A stretch of 64,000 nucleotides of DNA from Bdellovibrionia bacterium (GCA_030427805.1 JAUICP010000007.1:1-64000); one strand, 5' to 3'. Positions 1 through 9,669 are shown, counted from the first letter of the stretch. Numbers and translations are program-made. Notes: generated by a model not told the origin, from the letters alone.

Positions 1-3000
1 TTAAATATTTGAGAATACCGGACTCTTCCCGATTTCTTGACTTCTTTTTTGTCTGACATAGTATACGCCTCCCATTTTGGGCTGCGCTACTTTAACACAC
101 TCTCCACTTTTTCCGGGTAGGGTCACTCTTAAGATTTGCACCTCTACTCCCAACTGAATGAGTTCCGAGTCATTCTGCCTTGCAATGAACACTTCGCTTT
201 CGCATCCCTGATCTCCATTACATGCTTCATGTTGAGCGTCATAAGCATCATTAATCAAAGATTGTTCGGCACCCAGTCTTTCCTGTTCTAGATAATATTC
301 TTCAAGTAATGCAATAGCAGCTAAGTATTCTTGATATGCAATTAATAAGTTATCGTTCTCATTTTCCAACCAAGCCAAATTTTGGAAACCGCAAGAAACT
401 GTAAATTTTTTCTCAGGTAAATACATCCAGTTTCGGTCATCGTTGGTCATAAAGTCCTTCACTTTAAAGCTTTCAATTTCATGGTACCCTCTAACATTTA
501 AGAAGTTTTCGTATCTGTCTGAGGAAAAGTCCCAGTTATATATTCCCTGCTTATAGTAGAGAATTTTCGACCGTTCCTCAAAAATGATATTTCCATCTTC
601 ATCGAAGTAATTGAAAGGAAGAATATTATCAGCATTATACTTTATTAAGTTTTCATCTGGCTCACCTACATTTAATCTTGCAATAGATTGCCTGATTCCA
701 AGGGTTTCTATAGTATTTAGTGAAACCTTTCCTATAGAATTTCCAATAAGACTGCTCGGTTCTAAGGTGTAAGATGAGTTATCTATATTAGATAAGCTGC
801 CTAGGATTTTTTCTTCACTATTGAGGCCAGATATCGTGAATCTAGCCAACGGCAATCCCTCTAGGTTGTTTATTCCAGGAAACAGAGTTCTTTTTACAGA
901 GAAATTCTTTGTGTTTGTGTAAATTTCAACCTCAATTTCATTTTCACCTTTATAATCTGCAACTACTGGCTTCGTACCGACATAGAAATAGTCGGATTCT
1001 CCTGAGTATGCTTCGTAGTCGGTTGTTGTAATATTAACCACTAACCGATATCGGCCAATCGCAATAGTTGATTGGGAGAGATCCAAAACTAAAAGACCTG
1101 ACTGAAACGAATAGAATTCATTTAAGCTGACTCGTTCTCCGTCGCTAGATTGTAGGAAAATATCGAAATAATCATAAGGACCAGTCTCTAGTTCAGAATA
1201 GTTTCCGAAGTAGGCAATTATTTGATCCTCCGTCAGTAGATTGTTAGCTCCCAAATTAATAATTTCCAGACAAAATTCACTTTCTTCAAAAAGTGATGCA
1301 TCAGTATCACATGTTCGAGAATTTATTGTTACCGGAAATGAGATAGATTCACTCAATCCTGAACTATCTGTCGCTGTCATTTGAAGGGTACGAGAAGAAG
1401 AGTCTACGAATTTAATTAAGACTTCTTGTCCGTAGAACTTTTCTCCAGTTTCAAGTATCTCCCATACATATGAAACTAGTTGGTCTTCCAAGTCATTGGT
1501 TCCAGTCGCAGAGAGTCTCAGTTGCTTAGAACGCTCTACAGACACACCGGTTCCATCGACTTGTCTCCTATAACCGGAAGGCTCTTCAATAAGGTCTACT
1601 CTCGCTTGCGGAGCAAAGTTCTCTAGAACATTAATCGATTTAGATTTCGATATTTGGTTGGAATCTGAAAATGTAACAGTAGCGGTAATTGTTTGACTAC
1701 CCGGTGAGTTAAATGTCTGGATAAAGTCACTACTTGAACCGCTCTCTACCCCATTAACTTCCCATTGGACATTGCTGTAGTTAGCTTCCGTATCTATGCG
1801 AAATTCAATTTCTTCTCTCACGTATACTTTGTTAAAGGAAGAAATGATTTCGAACTGATAGGGATCCGTCACCTCAATATTCACACTATAAAAGGCAAAA
1901 ACACCCTTCTCGTCGTTGATCGCAAGATAAACAGGATAATTCCCAGGCTCAGTAAAGGTTCTTGTAAAGACAGGATCAAAGCTTTCTGGGTTGTAAATGC
2001 CATCATCACCCACTTCCCAAGCGTAGCCCACAATTTGGCCATTATCTGAAAAGCTTGAGCTTGCATCAAATGTGACCGTCAGCGGTGCTTCTCCACTGAG
2101 TTGGTCAATATTTACTACAGGAACCGGTAGCGGAAGACCGAGCTCGATTTGTTTGGTAATTTCAGATTGAGCACCCTCCCCGTCTGTCACCCTGAGAGTC
2201 ACATCATAAATACCTGGGTCAAGATCATAGTTCATATCAACAATGCTACCATAAGCAGTCGAGCCATCAGCTAAGATCCATTCTTCTGAAACAATAAAGC
2301 CATCGGGATCATAACTTTGTGAAAAGTGTCCAACACTAAATGGCCTTTCAGGGTTGTAGATATTAAAATTGAAATCAGCGACAGGTGGAATGTTACTAGA
2401 GCTTGGAAATACATCAATTGTGGTCGAATAAAAGCTATAAACCCCTTCAGAGTCAGCTATGCCTAGATAAACTGGGTAACTTCCGGGCTCTTCAAAGGTT
2501 CTTGTAAAGATGGGATCAAAACTTTCAGGGTTATAGAATTCATCATCACCCACTTCCCATTCGAAGCTTACGATGGGACCATTTTCTGAATAACTCCCTG
2601 AGGCATCAAAAGTGACAGTGAGTGGTGCTGTTCCACTTTGGTGATCGACGCTAACAACGGGAGTTGGCAGCGGGAGACCAAGGGTTACAGGGACAGTCAA
2701 AGAATCAGTCGCCCCTAGGTTATCAGTCACAGTGAGAGTAAGGTTATAAGTACCGGGATCAAGCTCATAGAGTTTATTTACATGGGTCCCACTGGCAGTG
2801 GTTCCATCAAGAAGAACCCATTCTTCTGAGACGATAATTCCGTCTGGATCATAGGCATTTGAAAAGTGATCCACATTAAATGGCCTCAGTGGGTCATAAA
2901 TATTTGTTTGAATGGCTGCAACTGGCCTTTGATTTTGATTTTCTTCAAAAACATTGATCGTAACTCCATACACTCCCACATAGCCAAGCTCATCCCTAAC

Positions 3001-5058
3001 AAAGACCGTGTAAAAATAGTCTCCAGGCTCTTCAAGTGTGAGATAGAGCTCAGGAGTTTCAGCGACCAAATCTCCCACTGTATCGACCCACTCATAGGCG
3101 ACAATGGCCCCATTATCAGAAAAACTTGATGAGGCATCGAGATCCACATCAAAGGGTGCTATTCCCTCATAGGCAGAAGCAGTTACGATCACTTGAGGAA
3201 CAGGCCTTCCTAGTTCTATATCTTTTGTAACAATGGTTTGCGCACCAAGATCATCGGTCACCGTCATTGTGACGGGATAGGTCCCAGCCTCTAGATCATA
3301 TTGGTAAGGGACAAAGTTACCGGTAGCAGGAGTGAGATCCGCTAAAATCCAATCGACACTGACCACATAGCCATCAGGATCATAGCCCTCAAAGAAGTGA
3401 TTTACATCAAAGGGTCTTTCCGGATTAAACACATTAGTAATAATTTGCCCAACAGGAGCCTGATTGAGTTCACAGTTGGAGATTTGATTAAGGCTGACTT
3501 GATCAATATAGCCACCATAGCTATCAGAAGTCCCCTCAGCGCGAAATTCAATACGGGAGGTAGTAAGTTCAGGCTTAACGATAAACTCAAAAGGCTTCCA
3601 GCCTTTCTGGGTGCCATTGAGTTCCCCAATTTTTTCGCCCTCAAAATATACGCCGACTTTATTGGTCTCAAGATCACCATTGACTCTTGGAGTATAAAGA
3701 AGTGAAAGAAGATACATTCGGTTTTGATCTAAACTAAGATCCTGAAAGACAGCAGAATTTTCGTGAGCATCCATTTCAAGCTTTGCATTAGCGTCGCCAG
3801 CAAAGAATCCGCCAACTGTTTCACCATTTTGAATTTCAAAGGGCACAATAACATCTTCTTCAATAGACGCAGTCCAACCAGGAATACTCTGATAAAGGCT
3901 CCACTTATTGTCGCCAAGGCCAAGATCCTCTTCGAAAGAACCATTTACTAAAAGGTTGCCCCCTCCATCGAGGCTTAAAGCCACATTATCAAGGTAAGCT
4001 CCTAAGCCATCTGATGTTCCTGCGCCTCGAAATTCGACCTTTAAAGAATCATATCGTGCTAAAATATCAAAATCGTAGCGAACAAAGCCCTTTTGGTTAC
4101 CAGAAATAGTTGCGATAAATTCATTATCAACCCATAACTCCATTAGGTTCGTGTCTTCATTGGTGGTACGAGGTGAATAATCAAAAGAGAGCTGGTAAGT
4201 CGTTTGCGATATACTTGGTACTTCTTGCAATATGGCAGCATTTTTTTTGCCATCAAGCTCAATTTTTTGTAAGCCGTCGCTTGGAGCAAGCCCACCAATA
4301 GTGGCTCCCTTTTGGACCTCAAACTTTATAGCTGATAATTTTGTACCAGCTTGCCATGCACCAAGACTCTCATAGGTTGACCACTTGTTTTCATCAAGAC
4401 CGTGTCCGATCTCAAAAGAAGGGTTATCAATATCATTGAGTTCTAGGGCTAAATTTGATTGATAAAGGCCAACATTATCTAGATACACACCAATACCATC
4501 AGAAGTTCCAGTACCGATGAATTCAACTTCAAGTTCATTTGATGTGGCCACTACAAAAAAAGACTGAGTTCTCCAGCCTTTTCGATTAATTTGTTCAGAT
4601 AATACATCAATGCCATCAACGAGGACTTGAATGCCATTTGATTCGGGATTGTTATTTTGCCTTGCTGAATAATTAAATCGAAGATGATAGGAGAATCCCG
4701 ATTCAACTGGAATGAGCTGCTTAAGACTACTATTTTGATTTGAGTCTAATTCAATTTTTGCGCTTCCATCTATAGGGTTAAGTCCACCGATGGTTGGACC
4801 ATTTTGAATTTCAATCGAAGGCCCACTTGGATCAGATTTTTGCCAACCAGGAACAACATCAAAAAGAGCCCATTTATTCTCGAGAAGTTCATGGCCTTCT
4901 TCGAAGGAACCATTGTAGACCAGGTTTTCACGATCCAGAGTGCCGGTATTACGCACTGTATAGTCAGGTAGATAACATTGGCTTGAGGCCGCTAGTGATT
5001 CCATCGAAATGGAAAGAATAAATAATAAAACAAGTCCCTTGAGCCAACGTTCTACCAT
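1..5058 (-). CDS. Giant secreted multidomain protein with CBM-like and PKD repeats
   Basis: A 1685-residue protein whose stop codon is exactly the first three bases of the window, so it is complete. A signal peptide (hydrophobic stretch about 7-22, ending SLAAS) sends it out of the cytoplasm. Three repeats of about 160 residues follow (about 47-205, 213-365, 370-530), each with NGSFEE-like, PGW, IGG and KIELD signatures of DUF642/carbohydrate-binding-like beta-sandwiches. Three tandem pairs of PKD-type domains come next (about 533-1063, DPDG, TVTD and DASSSFS motifs), then two more Ig/PKD-like segments and a C-terminal region with scattered cysteines that I do not recognise. No catalytic domain is visible. 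By family knowledge such modules bind glycans or act as spacers, so an adhesin or matrix-binding role is likely. It stands alone on its strand, with its own upstream dyad. Confidence 0.85.
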   Translation of the reverse strand: MVERWLKGLVLLFILSISMESLAASSQCYLPDYTVRNTGTLDRENLVYNGSFEEGHELLENKWALFDVVPGWQKSDPSGPSIEIQNGPTIGGLNPIDGSAKIELDSNQNSSLKQLIPVESGFSYHLRFNYSARQNNNPESNGIQVLVDGIDVLSEQINRKGWRTQSFFVVATSNELEVEFIGTGTSDGIGVYLDNVGLYQSNLALELNDIDNPSFEIGHGLDENKWSTYESLGAWQAGTKLSAIKFEVQKGATIGGLAPSDGLQKIELDGKKNAAILQEVPSISQTTYQLSFDYSPRTTNEDTNLMELWVDNEFIATISGNQKGFVRYDFDILARYDSLKVEFRGAGTSDGLGAYLDNVALSLDGGGNLLVNGSFEEDLGLGDNKWSLYQSIPGWTASIEEDVIVPFEIQNGETVGGFFAGDANAKLEMDAHENSAVFQDLSLDQNRMYLLSLLYTPRVNGDLETNKVGVYFEGEKIGELNGTQKGWKPFEFIVKPELTTSRIEFRAEGTSDSYGGYIDQVSLNQISNCELNQAPVGQIITNVFNPERPFDVNHFFEGYDPDGYVVSVDWILADLTPATGNFVPYQYDLEAGTYPVTMTVTDDLGAQTIVTKDIELGRPVPQVIVTASAYEGIAPFDVDLDASSSFSDNGAIVAYEWVDTVGDLVAETPELYLTLEEPGDYFYTVFVRDELGYVGVYGVTINVFEENQNQRPVAAIQTNIYDPLRPFNVDHFSNAYDPDGIIVSEEWVLLDGTTASGTHVNKLYELDPGTYNLTLTVTDNLGATDSLTVPVTLGLPLPTPVVSVDHQSGTAPLTVTFDASGSYSENGPIVSFEWEVGDDEFYNPESFDPIFTRTFEEPGSYPVYLGIADSEGVYSFYSTTIDVFPSSSNIPPVADFNFNIYNPERPFSVGHFSQSYDPDGFIVSEEWILADGSTAYGSIVDMNYDLDPGIYDVTLRVTDGEGAQSEITKQIELGLPLPVPVVNIDQLSGEAPLTVTFDASSSFSDNGQIVGYAWEVGDDGIYNPESFDPVFTRTFTEPGNYPVYLAINDEKGVFAFYSVNIEVTDPYQFEIISSFNKVYVREEIEFRIDTEANYSNVQWEVNGVESGSSSDFIQTFNSPGSQTITATVTFSDSNQISKSKSINVLENFAPQARVDLIEEPSGYRRQVDGTGVSVERSKQLRLSATGTNDLEDQLVSYVWEILETGEKFYGQEVLIKFVDSSSRTLQMTATDSSGLSESISFPVTINSRTCDTDASLFEESEFCLEIINLGANNLLTEDQIIAYFGNYSELETGPYDYFDIFLQSSDGERVSLNEFYSFQSGLLVLDLSQSTIAIGRYRLVVNITTTDYEAYSGESDYFYVGTKPVVADYKGENEIEVEIYTNTKNFSVKRTLFPGINNLEGLPLARFTISGLNSEEKILGSLSNIDNSSYTLEPSSLIGNSIGKVSLNTIETLGIRQSIARLNVGEPDENLIKYNADNILPFNYFDEDGNIIFEERSKILYYKQGIYNWDFSSDRYENFLNVRGYHEIESFKVKDFMTNDDRNWMYLPEKKFTVSCGFQNLAWLENENDNLLIAYQEYLAAIALLEEYYLEQERLGAEQSLINDAYDAQHEACNGDQGCESEVFIARQNDSELIQLGVEVQILRVTLPGKSGECVKVAQPKMGGVYYVRQKRSQEIGKSPVFSNI
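1870..3475 (-). repeat. Three tandem ~535-nt units encoding PKD domain pairs
   Basis: Inside the large secreted protein gene, three consecutive units of about 530-540 nt each encode one two-domain PKD module. The two units at about 1870-2395 and 2405-2935 are still clearly similar at the nucleotide level, for example around 1960-2020 against 2500-2560. The third unit, at about 2945-3475, has diverged further. This points to stepwise tandem duplication within the gene, the youngest event being the pair nearest the 3' end. Unit boundaries are estimates by eye. Confidence 0.7.
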
Positions 5059-5094
5059 GGTACTTCCTTTGAATGATTCAATTTTGAAATGACA

Positions 5095-5116
5095 ATTCTT
5101 AAACTATGTTAAGAAT
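5095..5116 (-). promoter_or_regulatory. Possible operator upstream of the PKD protein gene
   Basis: A perfect 8-bp inverted repeat with a 6-nt spacer (ATTCTTAA-ACTATG-TTAAGAAT) lies about 37 nt before the start codon at 5058, a suitable place for a regulator site overlapping the promoter. It is AT-rich and not matched to any known regulator. Confidence 0.3.
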
Positions 5117-5191
5117 GATTGATATTCGGTAGCCTCGACTCGGGTCTTAAGGAACTTATCAGAATGAGGCTTTAAGATTTAATTAAAGAAC

Positions 5192-5228
5192 GTTCGAAAA
5201 AGAAAAAGCCCAGAAAATACTGGGCTTT
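5192..5228 (-). terminator. Intrinsic terminator downstream of the trypsin-like gene
   Basis: Read on the minus strand, AAAGCCCAG pairs with CTGGGCTTT (9 bp) around a 6-nt loop, followed by a T-rich run TTTTTCTTTTTC. It lies about 170 nt past the stop codon at 5397 and ahead of the next minus-strand gene, so it separates the two transcripts. Confidence 0.75.
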
Positions 5229-5396
5229 AATAGATGAATGTGCAAAAAATTTCATATAAACTCTCTTTTCGGATACAACTGACTGATAGCTTAGATTAAA
5301 GATTTAATATCCATCTATCAGAAAAGGGTCAATAGTTTCAAAAAACGTGTTAGTTATCAATGATTCTAATTCAACATAAGAAAGCTCATCAGAAAA

Positions 5397-6527
5397 TTAC
5401 TCACACAATTTAATATGGGGATCGTAAATATGATCCCAGAGGGTCACTGGGTAGTGATCGGCGTAGCTTCCGTCTGTCATCTGTAGAGACCGGTTTCCGC
5501 CGGCGAATACCTTCTTTCCGCTTTCGGTTTTAGCAAAGAGCTTAATCGCCGTAGGAGTTTGAGAGTCGCCATTGGCATAGGGAAGAATTTGTACTCGAGC
5601 AATTTGTGATTTCCCGGAAGATACAAATTGGTATTGGCTCTGGTAAACATCTTTGCCATCAAGATTTGTATAGCGAACAGAAAACTGAACGACTTCGCCA
5701 CAAAGATTGGTGACCGTTACGGTTCTAAATCTCCAGTGACTGGATTCGACATCAAGTTGGGTAAATAGAGAAAGGGAGTCTTTGTCCCCGTCCATTAGTT
5801 TTTGTAGATCTTCTAGAATATCTAAATCAATTCTAAGACCGCGATGGATATCCGTGCCGTAAAGCTTTCGGGTATTAATTGCGACAATCCGGCCCTCTTT
5901 AATAAGTGGGGCGCCATAGCTCGACCATTCGTAATCACAATTGTGCTTAATAACAAAATTATCAACGTTGGTTTCAACAATTTGGCACTCTTTGACAATG
6001 GTTTGTGCGCCAAAGAATTCTTCGTAACCGATCAGGTCAACTTGCGCTCCATCAAGAATATAAGGCGGCTCACTTCGAACCGGTAAAGTGTCGGCAACGG
6101 CATTGAATCGAAAAGCCTCTTCAAATGTTTGCAATTCGATGACTGCAAAATCGGTCCAATAATAGTTTTCGTAGTAGACTTTGTCGGCCGCATTGACAAA
6201 AAAATCTTTGTGGATGTACATGGCCTTCGGAAAAAAACGTTCTTTTGATCTTTGGTTGAGCTCCAGATTCATATAAGGGATGATACTGAGATTCACCTTG
6301 CTGTGTCCCTTTTCGATGTCAAAAACACAACCAGCCGCAGTGAGAACATAGTTTTGCCCAATGGCAGTTCCCGTACAAATAACTTCATTGGCCCCAGAAA
6401 CGATGGCAACAACGGCCCCATGGGTGTTTTGATTGAGCTTAAGATTATTTTCGCCAATGATACTTCCAGCCCAGGTCACCTGGCTCAGGGAAAATAATAC
6501 AAAAATCAAAGGGAGTCTCATTCTCAT
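5397..6527 (-). CDS. Secreted trypsin-fold protein with degenerate catalytic triad
   Basis: A 376-residue exported protein. I place the start at the internal ATG at 6527 because an AAGGA ribosome site precedes it at good spacing and it gives a clean signal peptide (MRMRLPLIFVLFSLS...TWAG); an upstream ATG at 6581 would add 18 polar residues. The chymotrypsin-like S1 core is recognisable in the CTGTAIGQNYVLTAAGC segment, but the usual TAAHC is TAAGC, so the catalytic His is Gly (about residue 66). The Asp survives in TDFAVIEL. The usual GDSGGP becomes SSYGAP, putting Tyr in the place of the nucleophilic Ser. It is therefore probably a pseudoprotease with a binding or regulatory role. About 140 further residues follow the S1 fold and have no domain I recognise. 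A terminator follows at 5192-5228. Confidence 0.8.
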   Translation of the reverse strand: MRMRLPLIFVLFSLSQVTWAGSIIGENNLKLNQNTHGAVVAIVSGANEVICTGTAIGQNYVLTAAGCVFDIEKGHSKVNLSIIPYMNLELNQRSKERFFPKAMYIHKDFFVNAADKVYYENYYWTDFAVIELQTFEEAFRFNAVADTLPVRSEPPYILDGAQVDLIGYEEFFGAQTIVKECQIVETNVDNFVIKHNCDYEWSSYGAPLIKEGRIVAINTRKLYGTDIHRGLRIDLDILEDLQKLMDGDKDSLSLFTQLDVESSHWRFRTVTVTNLCGEVVQFSVRYTNLDGKDVYQSQYQFVSSGKSQIARVQILPYANGDSQTPTAIKLFAKTESGKKVFAGGNRSLQMTDGSYADHYPVTLWDHIYDPHIKLCE

Positions 6528-6647
6528 CGTTCCATCCTTTTTGTGAATCCGTGTTCTAGTTGAAATGAAGGGACTAATCAATAGAGAATGAAAAATACAC
6601 AGGTTTTGATTTCGTCTGATGGAAGTGAATTCACTGTGGCAGAAGAG

Positions 6648-7139
6648 CTATTTTTTGTTCCTTAGTTTCTCGATGCACTTGAGTATTTGATCGCGGTTTT
6701 TCTTGCTTTTCAGCCATTTTGGCAGCCGACTGACCAGAGAGCGATTATTCCAACCCTGCTCGCCCTGGCTTCGTTCTCGGAGCTTGGCACTGACAAAGTC
6801 GTTGAGCCACTCAAGGTGTTCCCTATTATAGGCCCAGAGTTCATTTCCCCCGCAATCGGCTCTTAGCCAAAGGGGCTGGTGAAAATAGCTATCGATGGCT
6901 TCTCCGATGATCATCATTCCAGTTTGGGAGACCTCGATGTCTTCGGATAAAATGGATTTTGAATTATTTTGCAGAACCTTGTTATATGAGCAATTAAGGC
7001 AAGTCAGTTGAGTTTCACCTGGGGAAAGGTCTTCGCTGTCATTTTTGACCCGGGCGCACTGACTGCACTTCGGACACTCGATAAGGATTTCTTTTATAAA
7101 ATCATAAATTCGAATGTCCGAGTCAAAGCTGCTTGCCAT
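6648..7139 (-). CDS. Small cytoplasmic zinc-ribbon protein
   Basis: A 163-residue protein without signal peptide. Near the N terminus, CPKC and CLNC pairs about 27 residues apart form a four-cysteine zinc ribbon; an extra Cys lies just after the first pair. The rest carries the stretch YFHQPLWLRADCGGNELWAY and a basic C terminus rich in Lys and Arg. I have seen such zinc-ribbon proteins annotated as conserved hypotheticals in several proteobacteria, but I cannot name a function; nucleic-acid binding is possible. The ribosome-binding site is weak. It lies in line with the flanking genes on the minus strand, about 80 nt downstream of the sulfatase gene, and might share its transcript. Confidence 0.7.
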   Translation of the reverse strand: MASSFDSDIRIYDFIKEILIECPKCSQCARVKNDSEDLSPGETQLTCLNCSYNKVLQNNSKSILSEDIEVSQTGMMIIGEAIDSYFHQPLWLRADCGGNELWAYNREHLEWLNDFVSAKLRERSQGEQGWNNRSLVSRLPKWLKSKKNRDQILKCIEKLRNKK

Positions 7140-7222
7140 GATTCATTCTATCTTAAAGTAAGGGACCCAGTAAATAAATTCATCTGATTCGTCGATGAAT
7201 CAAGTATTACTGGGCCTCGAGT

Positions 7223-9391
7223 TTAGTCGAATCGATTTCCCCACCATCTTTGACCGTAACCGATCTCTCCCCTCTTTAGAGGTGCGTGGTAGATTCTAAA
7301 ATCCTCGACGAGTCCAAAAAACGAAGTGTGACTTGTACTCGGGTCCGCACCGACATGGATCGTATTCACATTCGAAGCCAGTCCTTTAGAGGTTTCTTGA
7401 CGGGCCACTTGGATGAGGCGTTCCTCGTCGTCCAGGTCATCGCCGTGGTCTCGCACGAAAACTTTAATCACGGTGTTCAGTGACTTGAAGGAATAAATTG
7501 TAAATCCCACGTCGTAAGCTTTTCCAGAGCTCAATCGAGCTGTTGATTTTACGGTCGAGAGTTTTCCATCGCGATCTCTTGTAATAACCTGTAAGTAACC
7601 ATCTGCGGAAACCTCAAACCTCCAGGTTCCTTTTCTCATGGCGATAACCTGCCTCGTATTCACTCGATCCGGTGTAATTGTGGCCGAGACCGTAAAGTCT
7701 AACCTGTTGACGTCAAACTTGATGTGATTGTTGAGGGCAACGTATCGTTTGGCGGGAGTCGATGCGAAATCATAATCGCGAACAACTTCCCCAGGTCCTC
7801 CCCTTTTAAAGCCTTCAATGGTGGTTTTTAAAACAGAGACGCCTGTGCTCTTTTTGGCAATCCCCGTTGGAAGTTGCGTGGTTGCAAGGTACCACTCGAT
7901 GTAGTCTTCTCGCAATTCTTTAACCAATTGCGGGCGCGCTTCTGATAAGTCATTTTCTTTTGATTCGTTATTATACCCACTTGAGAAGTCAAACAAGCAA
8001 GGAGTGCAGCCATCCAGGGGTTCAGAGACCAGTTTCCACGGCCCTCGCCTAATGGCAAAGCTCATTTTTGCATTACCCTCAGTGGTATCCACATGCTCAT
8101 TTTTAACTTTAAATGGCCAGTAGAGGGATTTCTTTCGAGTGAATGTATTCTTTGGGTTCTTAAGTATTTTCGCAAAACTCTGACCATCAAACTTTTTGCT
8201 CTCTTTGGCGGTCGGTGAACTGCCGGCCAGTTCTAAATAGGTCGGAAATAAATCCATCACGGACAGAGGAGTTGTATCGATTCGCGGTTTCGTTTGCCCG
8301 GGCATTTTTACGAGAAGGTTTTGTCGAATACCGCCTTCGAAGACATCTGTTTTAAAACCGCGAAGATCTCGGCCAAGGTAATCAATATTGCCATAGGCAT
8401 CTGCTGAAGGCCTGGTTTTGTCCGTTCCACCATTATCACTCGTGATTAAGATTATCGTATTTTTAAGAAAGGGGTCACTTGAGTTTTTAATAAGATTAAT
8501 CACCTTGCCAATGTTTTGATCGGCTTGACCCAAGAGTTTTCTATAGAGCATCGGTTTGTTGTTTGCAAAGTAACTCTTAGCTTCTTTTTTAAGTGTCGCA
8601 TTTGAGCTATTTAAATTTTTTAAATGCTTCTCGTAGGTGGCGCGCTTTGCCTTGTTTGTAAACATTCTCGGGTGAGGGTGATGGGGGCTATGGGGCGCGT
8701 TGAGCCAGTACTGCATGTAAAATGGCTTCGATTTATTTTTTGCCAGGTTCTTCAAGCGGTTCACAACTTGATTTCCCTGAATATCAGTTTGGTGGCCATT
8801 GATTTTTTGGGGAGTCCCATTGTTGTTAACCACGGGGTTATGATATCCGTCTGAAACAACTCCCTGAGAAATAATGTAATTTTGAAACTTCTGATCGGGT
8901 CCGTATTCGATGGCTGGAGGAAAGACCTTGGCGGCTTTGGCCGTATCCTTTACGCTGGCATGCCACTTCCCGATGGTGTTCGTTCTATAGCCTCTCGCTG
9001 CAAGACTTTGAGGAATTGTTGCATCTGAATTTGGAATTCCATAAATGGCATTGGAGCCACAAACCCAAAGTATTGAGTAGTCGGTGTGTGATCTTCCAGA
9101 CAACATACTGATTCTCGTGGGTGCGCACATGGGTGAAGTGTAGAAGGCCGGAAAAAGTGTGGCTTGTTTTCTAAAGCGATCGACATTGGGTGCGATTGAA
9201 GGATCGATCCAATCCCCTTGCCCGGCATCGTCGAGCATTATCATTAAAATATTTGGTTTCGAAGTAATTGCCGCAGCCTGAACATCTAAACTGCTGAGCT
9301 CCTTTTTGGGAGCTATGAACTGTCCACCGCAGGCCTGCAAAAAGACCGCTGCGATAATTACGAACAAATATTGAATTCTCATGTTTTTCAT
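7223..9391 (-). CDS. Lipoprotein arylsulfatase with C-terminal LamG-like domain
   Basis: A 722-residue type I sulfatase predicted to cleave sulfate esters, probably of sulfated polysaccharides or glycans, outside the cytoplasm. The N terminus is a lipoprotein signal with lipobox LQAC, lipidated at Cys21. The metal-binding DD is at 54-55 (NILMIMLDD). The CAPTR motif at 89-93 is the C-x-P-x-R signature in which Cys89 becomes formylglycine, so a formylglycine-generating enzyme should exist elsewhere in the genome. SDNGG further on is another metal-site motif. The last 190 residues or so resemble a LamG/concanavalin-like sandwich (DFTVSATI, HVGAD, FFGLVEDFRIYHAPL). Start ATG at 9391 has an AGGGTGG ribosome site; a second ATG at 9382 is possible. 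No sulfate permease or carbohydrate operon surrounds it. Confidence 0.9.
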   Translation of the reverse strand: MKNMRIQYLFVIIAAVFLQACGGQFIAPKKELSSLDVQAAAITSKPNILMIMLDDAGQGDWIDPSIAPNVDRFRKQATLFPAFYTSPMCAPTRISMLSGRSHTDYSILWVCGSNAIYGIPNSDATIPQSLAARGYRTNTIGKWHASVKDTAKAAKVFPPAIEYGPDQKFQNYIISQGVVSDGYHNPVVNNNGTPQKINGHQTDIQGNQVVNRLKNLAKNKSKPFYMQYWLNAPHSPHHPHPRMFTNKAKRATYEKHLKNLNSSNATLKKEAKSYFANNKPMLYRKLLGQADQNIGKVINLIKNSSDPFLKNTIILITSDNGGTDKTRPSADAYGNIDYLGRDLRGFKTDVFEGGIRQNLLVKMPGQTKPRIDTTPLSVMDLFPTYLELAGSSPTAKESKKFDGQSFAKILKNPKNTFTRKKSLYWPFKVKNEHVDTTEGNAKMSFAIRRGPWKLVSEPLDGCTPCLFDFSSGYNNESKENDLSEARPQLVKELREDYIEWYLATTQLPTGIAKKSTGVSVLKTTIEGFKRGGPGEVVRDYDFASTPAKRYVALNNHIKFDVNRLDFTVSATITPDRVNTRQVIAMRKGTWRFEVSADGYLQVITRDRDGKLSTVKSTARLSSGKAYDVGFTIYSFKSLNTVIKVFVRDHGDDLDDEERLIQVARQETSKGLASNVNTIHVGADPSTSHTSFFGLVEDFRIYHAPLKRGEIGYGQRWWGNRFD

Positions 9392-9669
9392 TTTTAACCA
9401 CCCTTTTAAGTCTCCAGATTGAACCCATTAATAGGATCCCATGGGTCAGGGGCAGTCTTGGTAACATTAATGGCGATAAAGAATGAATTATTTCAGTTAT
9501 TTATGGGGAATTTGGAGGATTTTTCTTTGAAAAATAGGGAATTCATTGCCCAAATAACGACTGCAAAGATCCGGTTTGCAAGGGTCTACTTTTGACCCTT
9601 TGGGATGAGCGCCCAGCCGACGGAAATGCCAAACTTCTATGCCTCGGGATCATCGAGCCCTGAGCTCTT
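9392..9669. other. Intergenic region upstream of the sulfatase gene
   Basis: This 278-nt gap holds the leader of the sulfatase gene and the 3' side of the next minus-strand gene. One small dyad, ATTTTTC-TTT-GAAAAAT at 9519-9535, lies about 130 nt upstream of the sulfatase start and could be a regulatory site. I see no terminator with a clear T-run and no gene. Confidence 0.4.

Larger units (their letters stand above)
5059..5396. other. Intergenic region: promoter dyad and a minus-strand terminator
   Basis: This 338-nt gap lies between two minus-strand genes. It holds the leader of the large PKD protein, with an 8-bp inverted repeat (ATTCTTAA/TTAAGAAT) at 5095-5116, and the hairpin terminator listed at 5192-5228. 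A second, weaker dyad (CTGATAG at 5283-5289, CTATCAG at 5315-5321) encloses ATTAAAGATTTAAT. I see no gene here. Confidence 0.6.

Noticed and set aside
1870-3475. Regular repeats resembling a CRISPR or other array
   Set aside because: The repeats are about 535 nt, lie in one coding frame and encode PKD domains; there are no short repeats with unique spacers.
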